Shown: positions 8,353-16,647 of the stretch, in pieces
Position numbering within the stretch: position 1 is the stretch's first letter
Layout: every line of letters starts with the position of its first letter
NCBI GenBank assembly: GCA_005223045.1
Contig: NJBM01000030.1
Location: 1 to 53,374 of the forward strand
DNA length: 53,374 nucleotides
Reading direction: 5' to 3'
DNA from: Planctomycetes bacterium B3_Pla
GTDB taxonomy: Bacteria > Planctomycetota > Phycisphaerae > Sedimentisphaerales > Anaerobacaceae
Translations under genes and position numbers: made by a program
Notes under the pieces: model-generated
What the model was told of the DNA's origin: nothing
The model's database searches: none
The model's input: only the letters and a program-made list of their open reading frames with translations

Positions 8353-9465
8353 TCAGATGCTAAGGTACATATTGACGCTGTTTTTACATGTAGCTTCCCA
8401 CGTTAACCATTGGTGGGCAATCTTTTTATTGTTCTTCCCCATTTCGGTAGAAGCATCTTTATTTTTGAGCAAAAACTCCACTGCCTTTCTAAAATTCTCT
8501 TGTTCTGATGTATTTCTCACTACAAATCCGTTAGTAAAATCACGTATCAGATAGCTTGCTGCCCCTACATTGAACGTTACCACAGGAATACCGGCAAACA
8601 TAGGCTCCATAATTACATGACCAAACGTCTCCGATCGAGAGCTACACACTGCACAATCCATTCGCCTAAGTATGTTGGGGATATATTTCCTATGAATCCG
8701 GCCAGGGAGCTTAACGTGCTGTGAAAGGCCGTTTTCATTGATGTATCTTACTACCTCTTCCGTCTCAGTTCCCTTGTCGCCGAACAACCATAAGCAGGCA
8801 TCTTCCTCAATTAAAATATTCTTTATTGCTTTAAGCAGCCATAAATGTTGTTTCCCGCGAGATAAATTTGCCAAATATATGATATTCTTTTCATTTTGAA
8901 TTAATTCTTGATAGAAGTCTAAACCTTCGATGGATTCATCTCTGAGAAATTCAGCTTCGTTACATCCTAAGGGGAATATAAAGGAACGGTTGGAGTGATT
9001 GTAAAGCAGATTACCTCGCAAAAACTCATGCTTCGCGGCATGACTTAAAAAATGTATTGCGTCTATTTTATTATAGAAGAAAGATAGAAGATTAGAGTAG
9101 ACATGACTGTATGGCGTACTATTCCTAAACGAATGTATTGTAACAACTATTTTATATTTCAATTTATTTGCTCTTTTAATTTTGAGCATCTTTGCAACGT
9201 GTGTGAATCCGTGACAGTGAACGATATCTACATCTCCCAGAAACTTTATACTTTCCAGTTCCTCAGGTTTATTTATCATTACAACATCAATAAATCGGTT
9301 TTTCCTTAACTGCTCGTGCAGCCCTACATTTTGTTCCTTCTTTAACGTTAATAATATTATCTTCAGCTTATCACTTACAGCCTTCCTCAGCGCAATTATC
9401 CAATCAACAAAATGGTAAGTTAGGCCAAAATTCTTATCAAATCCCAAGAACAGCACTGTTTTCAC
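8353..9465 (-). CDS. Glycosyltransferase family 4 (AT-rich)
   Basis: 370 residues. The N-terminus MKTVLFLGFDKNFGLTYHF leads into an acceptor-binding Rossmann lobe with VDIVHCHGFTHVAKML. The C-terminal lobe has NIIYLANLSRGKQHLWLL, CAVCSSRSETFGHVIMEPMF and GIPVVTFNVGAASYLI, the usual GT4 donor-binding elements. The gene is clearly more AT-rich (many AAA, ATA and TTA codons) than the genes of the central pathway, and so is the next gene. The pair may have been acquired together. It probably adds one sugar to the repeat unit; donor and linkage cannot be read from sequence. A short gap of 24 bases separates it from the FkbM methyltransferase upstream. Confidence 0.8.
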   Translation of the reverse strand: MKTVLFLGFDKNFGLTYHFVDWIIALRKAVSDKLKIILLTLKKEQNVGLHEQLRKNRFIDVVMINKPEELESIKFLGDVDIVHCHGFTHVAKMLKIKRANKLKYKIVVTIHSFRNSTPYSHVYSNLLSFFYNKIDAIHFLSHAAKHEFLRGNLLYNHSNRSFIFPLGCNEAEFLRDESIEGLDFYQELIQNEKNIIYLANLSRGKQHLWLLKAIKNILIEEDACLWLFGDKGTETEEVVRYINENGLSQHVKLPGRIHRKYIPNILRRMDCAVCSSRSETFGHVIMEPMFAGIPVVTFNVGAASYLIRDFTNGFVVRNTSEQENFRKAVEFLLKNKDASTEMGKNNKKIAHQWLTWEATCKNSVNMYLSI

Positions 9466-9489
9466 TGTTCGGCCCTTTCTATTAAATAA

Positions 9490-10434
9490 TTAAGCAAAGA
9501 TATCATTAGGAACTGTCTCATAATGGAGAGGTAAAAAGCAGAATAAGTTCACAATTCCAGAACGAGGAATATTTTTTTCACTTGCGATCCTAACTAATTT
9601 GGATATTTTATTGTCCCCTCGCTTCAACATGTAGATGTCGTAACTATTCACGTCCTTAATAAATCTGTACAAGTCAATAGGATTACCTTCTGCCAACTTT
9701 CTATTTCCACAATACTCGCAGCAGATAATGGGAGCTTGATCTGACATTAGTAGTTCGCTAGCTCCCTTAAGCACCTCTAGCTCATATCCTTCAACATCGA
9801 CTTTTAACATTCTAATTCTTGAAATACTTTTCCTCAGAACATAATCATAAAGTCTTTCAACCTCTATTTCTTCTCCTAAACTGCAATCATCTGGCTTGAG
9901 TAACGATGCCATGCCCAGATTGCGGGAATATGGATATATTATTCCTTTTTGTCTTCTGTGACCTAATGCACAACTGTTCGGATGAATCTCTGATGCCCCA
10001 TTCAAGTCGATGTTGAATCTCAATGCAGAATAATTGTAAGGCTCTGGCTCAAAGGCATGGACTTTTCCTGAGGGTGCGACAAGTTTCCATGCATATAGAG
10101 ACATCATGCCTATATTAGCTCCTACATCGAAAAAGATGTCTCCTCTTGAAAGAACTTTTTCCATTACGTGTAATAGCCCTGCCTCTGATGTCCCCGACAA
10201 ATATATTGATGATACGTAGTAGTTGTTATTTAAAACAAGAATATCATAACCATATAAACACGATATGACTACAGGCGTATTAATCTTGGGAACAATCCTT
10301 TTTCCAATGAATAACGATAGTTTTGTAGAACCAGGAAATCCCAAGCTTCGGAGCCACAACCCGATACGATGAGTGTAATGTATTCGCCTATCATTTCTAT
10401 AATCGGTTATTTTGGCTCTGTTAATTTCCATCAT
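9490..10434 (-). CDS. FkbM-family methyltransferase
   Basis: The SAM-binding core is clear: GDIFFDVGANIGMMSLYAWK (motif I) and VHAFEPEPYNYSALRFNI, followed by LKVDVEGYELEVLKGASELL, the FkbM signature. Members O-methylate hydroxyl groups on sugars and polyketides. Within a polysaccharide locus the likely target is a sugar hydroxyl or a modified residue of the repeat unit. The ATG at 10434 is preferred because AAAGGA lies six bases upstream; a longer frame begins at 10452. Base composition is AT-rich like the downstream GT4. The C-terminal ~60 residues are less recognisable. Confidence 0.82.
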   Translation of the reverse strand: MMEINRAKITDYRNDRRIHYTHRIGLWLRSLGFPGSTKLSLFIGKRIVPKINTPVVISCLYGYDILVLNNNYYVSSIYLSGTSEAGLLHVMEKVLSRGDIFFDVGANIGMMSLYAWKLVAPSGKVHAFEPEPYNYSALRFNIDLNGASEIHPNSCALGHRRQKGIIYPYSRNLGMASLLKPDDCSLGEEIEVERLYDYVLRKSISRIRMLKVDVEGYELEVLKGASELLMSDQAPIICCEYCGNRKLAEGNPIDLYRFIKDVNSYDIYMLKRGDNKISKLVRIASEKNIPRSGIVNLFCFLPLHYETVPNDIFA

Positions 10435-10495
10435 AAGCATTCCTTTTTTCATAATCTAAAACGAGTAGTATCAACCAAATGCTTTTCATACATAG

Positions 10496-11395
10496 TCATT
10501 CAGATCGCTGCAACCTCGCTACAGAAGCTTTCAAAATCACCTTAATCTCTCCCGGAAACAGCACAGGACATTCGCAAAGGCGCCGCCAAAAGTCACGGCA
10601 AACCCCGCGCCATTTTGCCTCCCGGATCGCAGCAGACAACAGATTCGTACGCAGGAGACATCTGTTATATAGAGCTGGCCAATGTCCAAGTTTACTTTGA
10701 ATGCTCGCATTGTGATATAGCCAATATGGGAGAGCCACATTCAGTGCGTCATAATGCTTGTTTGTTGCCGAAACAACAAGATGAACCACGGCATACGGTT
10801 CAGGGATCACAGCAAGATCAAAGTGAGAAAAAAGACGCAGTAGGAATTCGCCATCTTGATTTCTCCTCATCTCGGGCACCATTAGACCGGTCTTCGCCAA
10901 GCATGTCCACCGAAACAACACTGTGGGAGTAAGGAACTTTATGCGTCCCATCACAAACTTCCGAAATGTATTGTGCTCCCATGCTTTATTAGGAGCATAC
11001 GGGATATAATTGTCCATATCCTCGTTCTTGAAAATCCTTGCCCCGCAGAAGCAGACCCCGACCTCTGGTGGCTCGGCATCCATTCTTTCAACTTGACGAG
11101 CCAACTTCTCAGGAAGCCACTCATCGTCGCTGTCGAGAAAGGCGATATAGTTGCCTTGTGCAACTTTGAGCCCTTCATTCCGGGCGGCTCCGGACCCGCT
11201 ATTTGTCTCGCAACGGATGTACCGGATACGTTGATCAGGAATCAACTTTATGATTTCCTCAGTATTATCTGTGGAACCGTCGTCGACAACAATAATTTCT
11301 ATCTCTTTGTGAGTTTGGCGCCTCGCACTTTGAATAGCGCGGCCAATACAATTGGCCCGGTTATACGTTGGAATTACAACTGATACCTTTGGCAA
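10496..11395 (-). CDS. Glycosyltransferase family 2 (GT-A)
   Basis: The protein opens with KVSVVIPTYNRANCIGRAI and contains IIVVDDGSTDNTEEII and NSGSGAARNEGLKVAQG. YIAFLDSDDEWLPEK supplies the DxD metal and donor site. This is a standard inverting GT2 fold of about 300 residues. I prefer the TTG at 11395, which has GGAGAT seven bases upstream and places PKVSVVIPTYNR immediately after the start; a longer frame to 11494 lies inside the upstream gene. With this start it overlaps the end of the O-antigen-ligase-like gene by 35 bases. It probably adds a sugar to the exopolysaccharide repeat unit on the cytoplasmic face. Substrate unknown. Confidence 0.85.
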   Translation of the reverse strand: MPKVSVVIPTYNRANCIGRAIQSARRQTHKEIEIIVVDDGSTDNTEEIIKLIPDQRIRYIRCETNSGSGAARNEGLKVAQGNYIAFLDSDDEWLPEKLARQVERMDAEPPEVGVCFCGARIFKNEDMDNYIPYAPNKAWEHNTFRKFVMGRIKFLTPTVLFRWTCLAKTGLMVPEMRRNQDGEFLLRLFSHFDLAVIPEPYAVVHLVVSATNKHYDALNVALPYWLYHNASIQSKLGHWPALYNRCLLRTNLLSAAIREAKWRGVCRDFWRRLCECPVLFPGEIKVILKASVARLQRSE

Positions 11396-12797
11396 TTCCG
11401 ATATCTCCAGAGAAATAAGAATATTTGTGATTTTGCATACGTTGACAATGCGACGAATTAGACTCGCGCTTCGCGTAAATCTTGTCTGCTGCAAGAAGCA
11501 GTCCCATCCCCCACCATAAAATCATCATTCGGGGAATGTCAAGGGAGGTCATAGATACACACAAACCATATACATAGATACTGACACAAAAACAGATTAA
11601 GAATCGGTCTTGTAACTTGCCATGATATAATTTTCTAAGTCTGAGAATTATTTTCAGATTGAGATAGAGAACGCAAAAAATCAAGACAAGACCTAATATG
11701 CCTTGCTCGACAGCAAATTCCAGAACCACATTGTGAGGATACGCACGGACTATCCCATCTGTAAGGATCCGAATTCGATGATACTTGCCCAATGCATCTA
11801 CATAACCACCAGCACCCAATCCACGAAGAGGATTCGAAAGAAAGCCTTCCACCGCGGAAAAATAATTCAATGTCCTACTGCGAGAATCTTGCCAATAGCG
11901 TATCTTGTCGGGGGTAAAATTGCTGAAGAAATGCTCGATACTGGTATAACGACTGTAAACTCCTTCGGGAAGAGTCCTTTTGAGCGCGAATGAACTCGTT
12001 AATAAAATTAATGCTCCGAGAACAATCGTAATATACGTTTTGTGTGGTTGATTGATAATTCTCTTAAGCCAATCGATATGCATAAACCAATATGTGAACA
12101 ACATGGTCACAACAATCGCCAAGATCGCCACTCTTGTCCCTGTCATAAATAGTAATAACGCAGATAGCAAACTCAGATAAAAGAAGAAGATCCTTCGAGG
12201 ATCTCCACGACGGCGAAGATTAATATATAACCAACTAATAATAACTCCTAATCCAAGAAATTGCCCAGCCTGAATCACGCCAAATAATGCCGAGATACGC
12301 CCTTCAATACTCGACATCTGCAATCTAAGCAATACGCTTGCGAATACATAAATAACAAGTGTCAAAACGATAATAAACACAGCCACTTGTAATGACTTAA
12401 TGTTCGCGATAATATTTGGTAAAAATATAATAAGAGGCACAACCATAAAGCAAAAAAGAATGGTCTTGTCCCGGCCATATGTGGGATTGGAAGAGTAACT
12501 TAAACTGAGGGCCATCAGAAGAGCCAAACCGATTATTAACTTCTCACAATGTCCAAAATGGAACTTTCGACCTTGCATGACTGTACCAATCACCGCAGCT
12601 ATCAGAAACAGAGCTGCACCTGCAGAATTTGAAACAGGCAAGAGTTGCTTTAGTTGTCCCAAGAAGATGTAAGCTGGAAAGCCCAACGCAAAGCATATCT
12701 CAGGCCATCTCCATGCAAAGAGAACCAATAGCCCAAACAGCACGCTACCGCCGACAATCATTTCAGGGGCTAATTTGGTTACTATGTGATCAAACAT
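11361..12797 (-). CDS. O-antigen ligase/polymerase family membrane protein (Wzy-like)
   Basis: About 478 residues with roughly ten hydrophobic segments. Before the last membrane segments lies a large extracytoplasmic region containing NPLRGLGAGGYVDAL and YPHNVVLEFAVEQGILGLVL. The PHN...E.G..G pattern is characteristic of the Wzy_C/O-antigen ligase family. Members polymerise undecaprenyl-PP-linked repeat units or ligate glycans to an acceptor at the periplasmic face. This is one of two such proteins in the locus (see 20886-23399), so one may polymerise and the other ligate. The last ~40 residues are polar, overlap the next gene, and may be poorly conserved. Confidence 0.82.
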   Translation of the reverse strand: MFDHIVTKLAPEMIVGGSVLFGLLVLFAWRWPEICFALGFPAYIFLGQLKQLLPVSNSAGAALFLIAAVIGTVMQGRKFHFGHCEKLIIGLALLMALSLSYSSNPTYGRDKTILFCFMVVPLIIFLPNIIANIKSLQVAVFIIVLTLVIYVFASVLLRLQMSSIEGRISALFGVIQAGQFLGLGVIISWLYINLRRRGDPRRIFFFYLSLLSALLLFMTGTRVAILAIVVTMLFTYWFMHIDWLKRIINQPHKTYITIVLGALILLTSSFALKRTLPEGVYSRYTSIEHFFSNFTPDKIRYWQDSRSRTLNYFSAVEGFLSNPLRGLGAGGYVDALGKYHRIRILTDGIVRAYPHNVVLEFAVEQGILGLVLIFCVLYLNLKIILRLRKLYHGKLQDRFLICFCVSIYVYGLCVSMTSLDIPRMMILWWGMGLLLAADKIYAKRESNSSHCQRMQNHKYSYFSGDIGIAKGISCNSNV

Positions 12798-12818
12798 GAT
12801 TGTTTTTCACCGCCAATG

Positions 12819-13964
12819 TCAGATCCTTTGGAGCCGCTCTAAAACATCAGACCATCGTGATTTCCAACGGTTCAGATAAAATGCATCCCTTGCTGTCGTC
12901 ATGGCATTTTTCGCCAGTTTAATCCGCATATCTACGTCACTTATTAAAGTGGATAACGCAGAAATCAACTCATCAACATTGGGATTCACGAGGTATCCGT
13001 TATATTCATGGATCACCATATTCGTCATTCCCCCGACATTGGTGGCGACAACTGCACATCCTGTCGCCATTGCTTCTGCTAAAGACAGAGAGGTTCCTTC
13101 CGAAGCCAAAGATGGAATAGCAGCTATATGACATCTCTCATGTTTCTCTATGGCCTGATCACAGAGATATTTCTCAATACTTACCCGTGCCTCATTTTCG
13201 AATGCTTCTGTGATGATAGACAGATCAGGACCTTCACCTGCAAAAACAAACTCAATGTCTTCGTGCATCTCGAGCAGTTTTTTCGCTGCCTGAAGCATCA
13301 GACGCGTCCCACGATACTCAACAAAGCGACGGGCGAACATAATGCTCACGGGCTTCCTGTGATGCCGTTCCATATCCGGCTGATAACCGGTGGGAATATC
13401 AACGAAATTAGGTATCACCCAAATGTTACCTCGAGGAATGTCTGCGACCTGAGTACGATACCAGTTCAGGAAATTGTAATCCACACAAACCCGGTTGGAA
13501 CAGTTGTTAAAATAGGAATAGCAACGGTAGGCATTATAACTCTTGCAGACTCCATCAGGAATAAAAGGGATTTTTCCAAGCCTACCTCGCAAAAAACGAG
13601 CCGGTAAATCCCAAGCAACTCCATGCTGAATTGATAAGGCCCGTGGATAATCCGTACGCACGCTTGCGTGGTCGGCGCCAAAGATAATGATATCTTTACT
13701 CTTATCTATTAACGAAAGTGCCGCCTTATACAAATCTTTCCGAATATTTCTTCGTAACCTTCTGCGGTTAGGCTCCACACCAATAACCTTCAAATGTCCC
13801 ATTTGCTTTTCAAAAGCCATAGCCGCAGGTTGTAGCAGAATCGGCTCGTCGCCCCTTTCAACTATCAGTTTTGCGAGATTCAGAAGGTAAGTTTCAATTC
13901 CCCCAATGAGTTGCTTTTGGCCGTCAGCGTCTAATAAACCGTAATAAAGAATTGCAACTTTCAT
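12819..13964 (-). CDS. Glycosyltransferase family 4
   Basis: 381 residues. The start MKVAILYYGLLDADGQKQLI continues into GGIETYLLNLAKLIVERG, the GT-B N-terminal strand and glycine loop. The C-terminal lobe includes VSIMFARRFVEYRGTRLML, EFVFAGEGPDL and AIPSLASEGTSLSLAEAMAT then GCAVVATNVGGMTNMV, which match the GT4 donor-site motif. AAGG lies near the ATG. It is transcribed directly before the Wzy-like gene with a 21-base gap. Its N-terminus is closely related to the 43-residue stub at 15353-15484, including an identical 17-base stretch AATCTCGCAAAACTGAT, so the two derive from homologous genes. The upstream gap 13965-14067 shows nothing recognisable. Confidence 0.84.
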   Translation of the reverse strand: MKVAILYYGLLDADGQKQLIGGIETYLLNLAKLIVERGDEPILLQPAAMAFEKQMGHLKVIGVEPNRRRLRRNIRKDLYKAALSLIDKSKDIIIFGADHASVRTDYPRALSIQHGVAWDLPARFLRGRLGKIPFIPDGVCKSYNAYRCYSYFNNCSNRVCVDYNFLNWYRTQVADIPRGNIWVIPNFVDIPTGYQPDMERHHRKPVSIMFARRFVEYRGTRLMLQAAKKLLEMHEDIEFVFAGEGPDLSIITEAFENEARVSIEKYLCDQAIEKHERCHIAAIPSLASEGTSLSLAEAMATGCAVVATNVGGMTNMVIHEYNGYLVNPNVDELISALSTLISDVDMRIKLAKNAMTTARDAFYLNRWKSRWSDVLERLQRI

Positions 13965-14067
13965 TATTCTACCTTGAGAATCTCCAACCTGACCATCATA
14001 GGTTGATCAATGGAGTGCGGCCGCACATTGTATATCGGTTGTTCTTCAGATGTATCCGACGGTCATG

Positions 14068-15348
14068 TCACTTCCATAGCTTGTATATTGGTCGTTTATC
14101 CTCCGCCGTTGCTATGTGACCCGAATTGGTAAGGTTCGTGTGCTGCAGAAGGAACTGAACAAATTCATCCGGCCCGTAGTTGCGATAAGCGCCTATCATC
14201 TGCGGTTCCGATGTGTGGTGGGGCTCGAAGAACATCATGTCCGTGTCCATCCGCCCGAGGAGCGCCACCAATTCCTCATAAGCATCCTTGGTCTTCAGGA
14301 AATGATGAAAGATGTTCAGTGCAAAGACAACATCAAAACGACAGTATATCTCATAGGTAAAAATGGATTCAGCGATGACCGTGAATTTCCTGTTCTCGGC
14401 TGTTTTCAGCTTCTTCATAAAATAGACATTTTCCAGACTGGCCTCAACAGCATAGCAGTCAAACCCGAGTTCTTCAAAGCGGTGGCAGAAATAGCCCCAG
14501 GATGCTCCGATATCCAGAAGGCTTCCTTTGTTTTTTGGAAGATGCTCTCTAATGATGTGGAATCTTTTTTCGCCATGGGCCGACGGGATGCCCTGGAGAT
14601 CTGGATGAGTGGTGGGTTGATATACTTTGCCACCATTTTTCTGCGCAACATTCAATATCTCAGTGCAGAATGCCTGCCATTCCGCGTGTCGTATGCAAAC
14701 CTTAACAGGAATCTTATCAATACCGAGCACCAGGGCGATTGCAAGCCTGTGGCGGCCGTCGCAGAATAGGTAATGACCATCACGATCAATGTGTACGGTG
14801 ATCTCGTGTTCAGTCGCGCCTGTAATGCCATATTCATTTTTTAGAATCTCGCTTTGTGGCTTGTAGCCGTTATTCTTGATTGCTTGATAAAGTCGGTCAA
14901 ATCGCGCACAATAGGCATCAAGGTCTTCCTTACTCTTACATCCGCGCCACGGCTCGCCGTTGGATATACGGTCGAGGTGGCTCTGATAGTACTCGGTTTG
15001 CTCCCAAGCAATTCCTTTGACGAACCTGTCCTTGGCGCCCCGGATGATATCCAGTTCTTCAACCGGCAAGGTCCTTCTGTCCCAATCGCCTCCTTTTATC
15101 ATCCCGCTGACAGCAGCAGGGTTTGGCACATCTGCGGGTCCATAGATTGTGTTTTTCATTATGTTGGGAGAGATATAGTAGACTTGATAAGGGTCCACAT
15201 GGAGTTTGGACGCCTTTCCTGTGCATCGAATTATCGTTCTGCGGATCGGCCACACAATCCGCCAATGAAGGCGCTTCGCACAGCGCCAGAAGTGTGGGAA
15301 CCTCATGGCCATGAAACCTCTTACACCACGCAGTCGTTGTCTCGGCAT
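14068..15348 (-). CDS. ParB-like domain fused to a SAM-dependent methyltransferase
   Basis: 426 residues. A basic N-terminus is followed by a central region with HIDRDGHYLFCDGRHRLAIA and LGIDKIPVKVCIRH. This resembles the ParB/Srx (nucleotide-binding) fold with its GxHRL-type motif. The C-terminal third is a class I methyltransferase: GSLLDIGASWGYFCHRFEEL (motif I), DCYAVEASLENVYFM and DVVFALNIFHHFLKT. The combination occurs in surface-polysaccharide clusters, where the N-terminal domain's role is unclear. It probably methylates a sugar or a lipid-linked intermediate. The ribosome binding site GGGAGG lies inside the end of the glycosyltransferase stub at 15353-15484, so that stub now supplies its translation signal. 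Confidence 0.75.
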   Translation of the reverse strand: MPRQRLRGVRGFMAMRFPHFWRCAKRLHWRIVWPIRRTIIRCTGKASKLHVDPYQVYYISPNIMKNTIYGPADVPNPAAVSGMIKGGDWDRRTLPVEELDIIRGAKDRFVKGIAWEQTEYYQSHLDRISNGEPWRGCKSKEDLDAYCARFDRLYQAIKNNGYKPQSEILKNEYGITGATEHEITVHIDRDGHYLFCDGRHRLAIALVLGIDKIPVKVCIRHAEWQAFCTEILNVAQKNGGKVYQPTTHPDLQGIPSAHGEKRFHIIREHLPKNKGSLLDIGASWGYFCHRFEELGFDCYAVEASLENVYFMKKLKTAENRKFTVIAESIFTYEIYCRFDVVFALNIFHHFLKTKDAYEELVALLGRMDTDMMFFEPHHTSEPQMIGAYRNYGPDEFVQFLLQHTNLTNSGHIATAEDKRPIYKLWK

Positions 15349-15352
15349 AATA

Positions 15353-15484
15353 CTAACCTCCCGAATTCTTTACCAGTTGACGAATCAGTTTTGCGAGATT
15401 CCATAGATATGTTTCGACACCACCGATTTTGAATTCGACACCATCCGTGTCCAGGAAATTGTAATAGAGTATTGCTACTTTCAT
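15353..15484 (-). pseudogene. Decapitated GT4 glycosyltransferase: first 43 codons
   Basis: From an ATG at 15484 the frame reads MKVAILYYNFLDTDGVEF, then KIGGVETYLWNLAKLIRQLV, and stops at a TAG at 15353-15355. It aligns without gaps to the first ~36 residues of the complete GT4 at 12819-13964 (MKVAILYYGLLDADG..., GGIETYLLNLAKLI). After that the homology ends abruptly in KNSGG. The fragment cannot form a GT-B fold and is best explained as the remnant of a replaced or deleted paralogue. Confidence 0.75.
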
Positions 15485-15569
15485 GACTTGAAGTGAAGAT
15501 ACTTTTTACAGGTAAGCTATACCTTGCGAAGAACAGCAAAAAGATGTTAAGAGCCTAAACGTGGGTTCT

Positions 15570-15765
15570 GATGCCCCCCTCTATTTGGCTCTTTACAGCT
15601 CGTTAGAACTTGGCGATAGACCTCATGTAAGGAGCTTTCTTTGCCATATTCCTTACTCGGGTCTGTACCGATTATCCGTTCCACAAAAAGGGCAAAGACG
15701 CACTGTCAATCGCTCATGGTTCCATTCGGGGATGCGAGCAGAGGTTCCAAGACTATCAGAGCCAT
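15570..15765 (-). pseudogene. Possible remnant of a zinc-ribbon-type gene start
   Basis: Immediately after the methyltransferase stop at 15769, a minus-strand frame without a good start reads PEWNHERLTVRLCPFCGTDN and ends at a TAA. A one-base shift continues as KEYGKESSLHEVYRQVL then TSCKEPN. The CPFCGTD motif and helix-like continuation resemble the N-terminus of a zinc-ribbon protein (radical SAM or methyltransferase type). The frame is broken and short. It could be chance. Nothing else is seen in 15485-15768. Confidence 0.25.
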
Positions 15766-15768
15766 GTT

Positions 15769-16647
15769 CTACATTCCCTTTTTCAACACTAATCCCAAGA
15801 CAGCTAAATGAGGGGCAGCGGTTCTGATGCGACCAGGTCGTCGGCCCAGCAAGGGTTTGAGAATTTTCTGTTTCATTAGGCGGCACGCCATCCGAGCAGC
15901 TCCAGGGGTTGAGCATTTCCTTGGATATGGGCTGGTCCTTGTGGTCAGTACGTTCGCCAAATGAATCGTACGCTCAGGATAGACTCGAACGAAGGACGTG
16001 TCGATCAAAGACATTAACCTCGCATATTGCGCACTGTCCAGTTGCAGTCCATCCTCGGGCTGCAAATTAATATCGCATGTAATCAGACACAAACCGCCAG
16101 GTTTTAGTATTCTATGCATCTCAGCAATGGTTTTCTCGAAGTCAGGGATATGCTCCAGGACACTAATACAATATAGGGCATCGCATTCGGAATCTTCAAA
16201 CGGGAGACTGGTGCTTTCGATTAACCTGAAACCAACGGTACCAGGCGAATGGGGAACACACTCGCGCGCCAAAGCCAAATCCCTTTTACAAATGGGGTCA
16301 ATATCCGTACAAACGACCTGATAGCCAATCTTTGCGAGCGAAAATGGAAAGAAAGTCACTCCGCTACCAACATCCGCCACGACCGGTTTGGGATATTGAG
16401 GCAACGTCTTGAAGTAAGCGGCAAGGTGGTGGTAAACATAGGGATACTCCCATACCCGACTGAAGTCGTGTAAAGGATCGCGAGGCCATCTATATTCGTT
16501 GCTTCGGAATTCAGGTTCTCTTTCCAAAAAAGTATATTGCTCTCTCTCAAGACTGGAAAAGATGTCTTGGTATTCAGGATCATTGAGCTCGGACAAAGCA
16601 GCCAAGCCTGATCGGCAGAACACGTTGTCTGTTCTTAGATTGTTCAA
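15769..16647 (-). CDS. Class I SAM-dependent methyltransferase
   Basis: 292 residues with a standard methyltransferase domain: PVVADVGSGVTFFPFSLAKI (motif I), QVVCTDIDP, RLIESTSLPFEDSECDALYC and SVLEHIPDFEKTIAEMHRIL followed by KPGGLCLITCDI, the Methyltransf_11 pattern. The start is a TTG at 16647 that overlaps the flippase stop (TTGA), implying translational coupling. It likely methylates a sugar of the repeat unit, or the end of the chain. The C-terminal ~60 residues are basic and not recognised. Confidence 0.8.
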   Translation of the reverse strand: MNNLRTDNVFCRSGLAALSELNDPEYQDIFSSLEREQYTFLEREPEFRSNEYRWPRDPLHDFSRVWEYPYVYHHLAAYFKTLPQYPKPVVADVGSGVTFFPFSLAKIGYQVVCTDIDPICKRDLALARECVPHSPGTVGFRLIESTSLPFEDSECDALYCISVLEHIPDFEKTIAEMHRILKPGGLCLITCDINLQPEDGLQLDSAQYARLMSLIDTSFVRVYPERTIHLANVLTTRTSPYPRKCSTPGAARMACRLMKQKILKPLLGRRPGRIRTAAPHLAVLGLVLKKGM

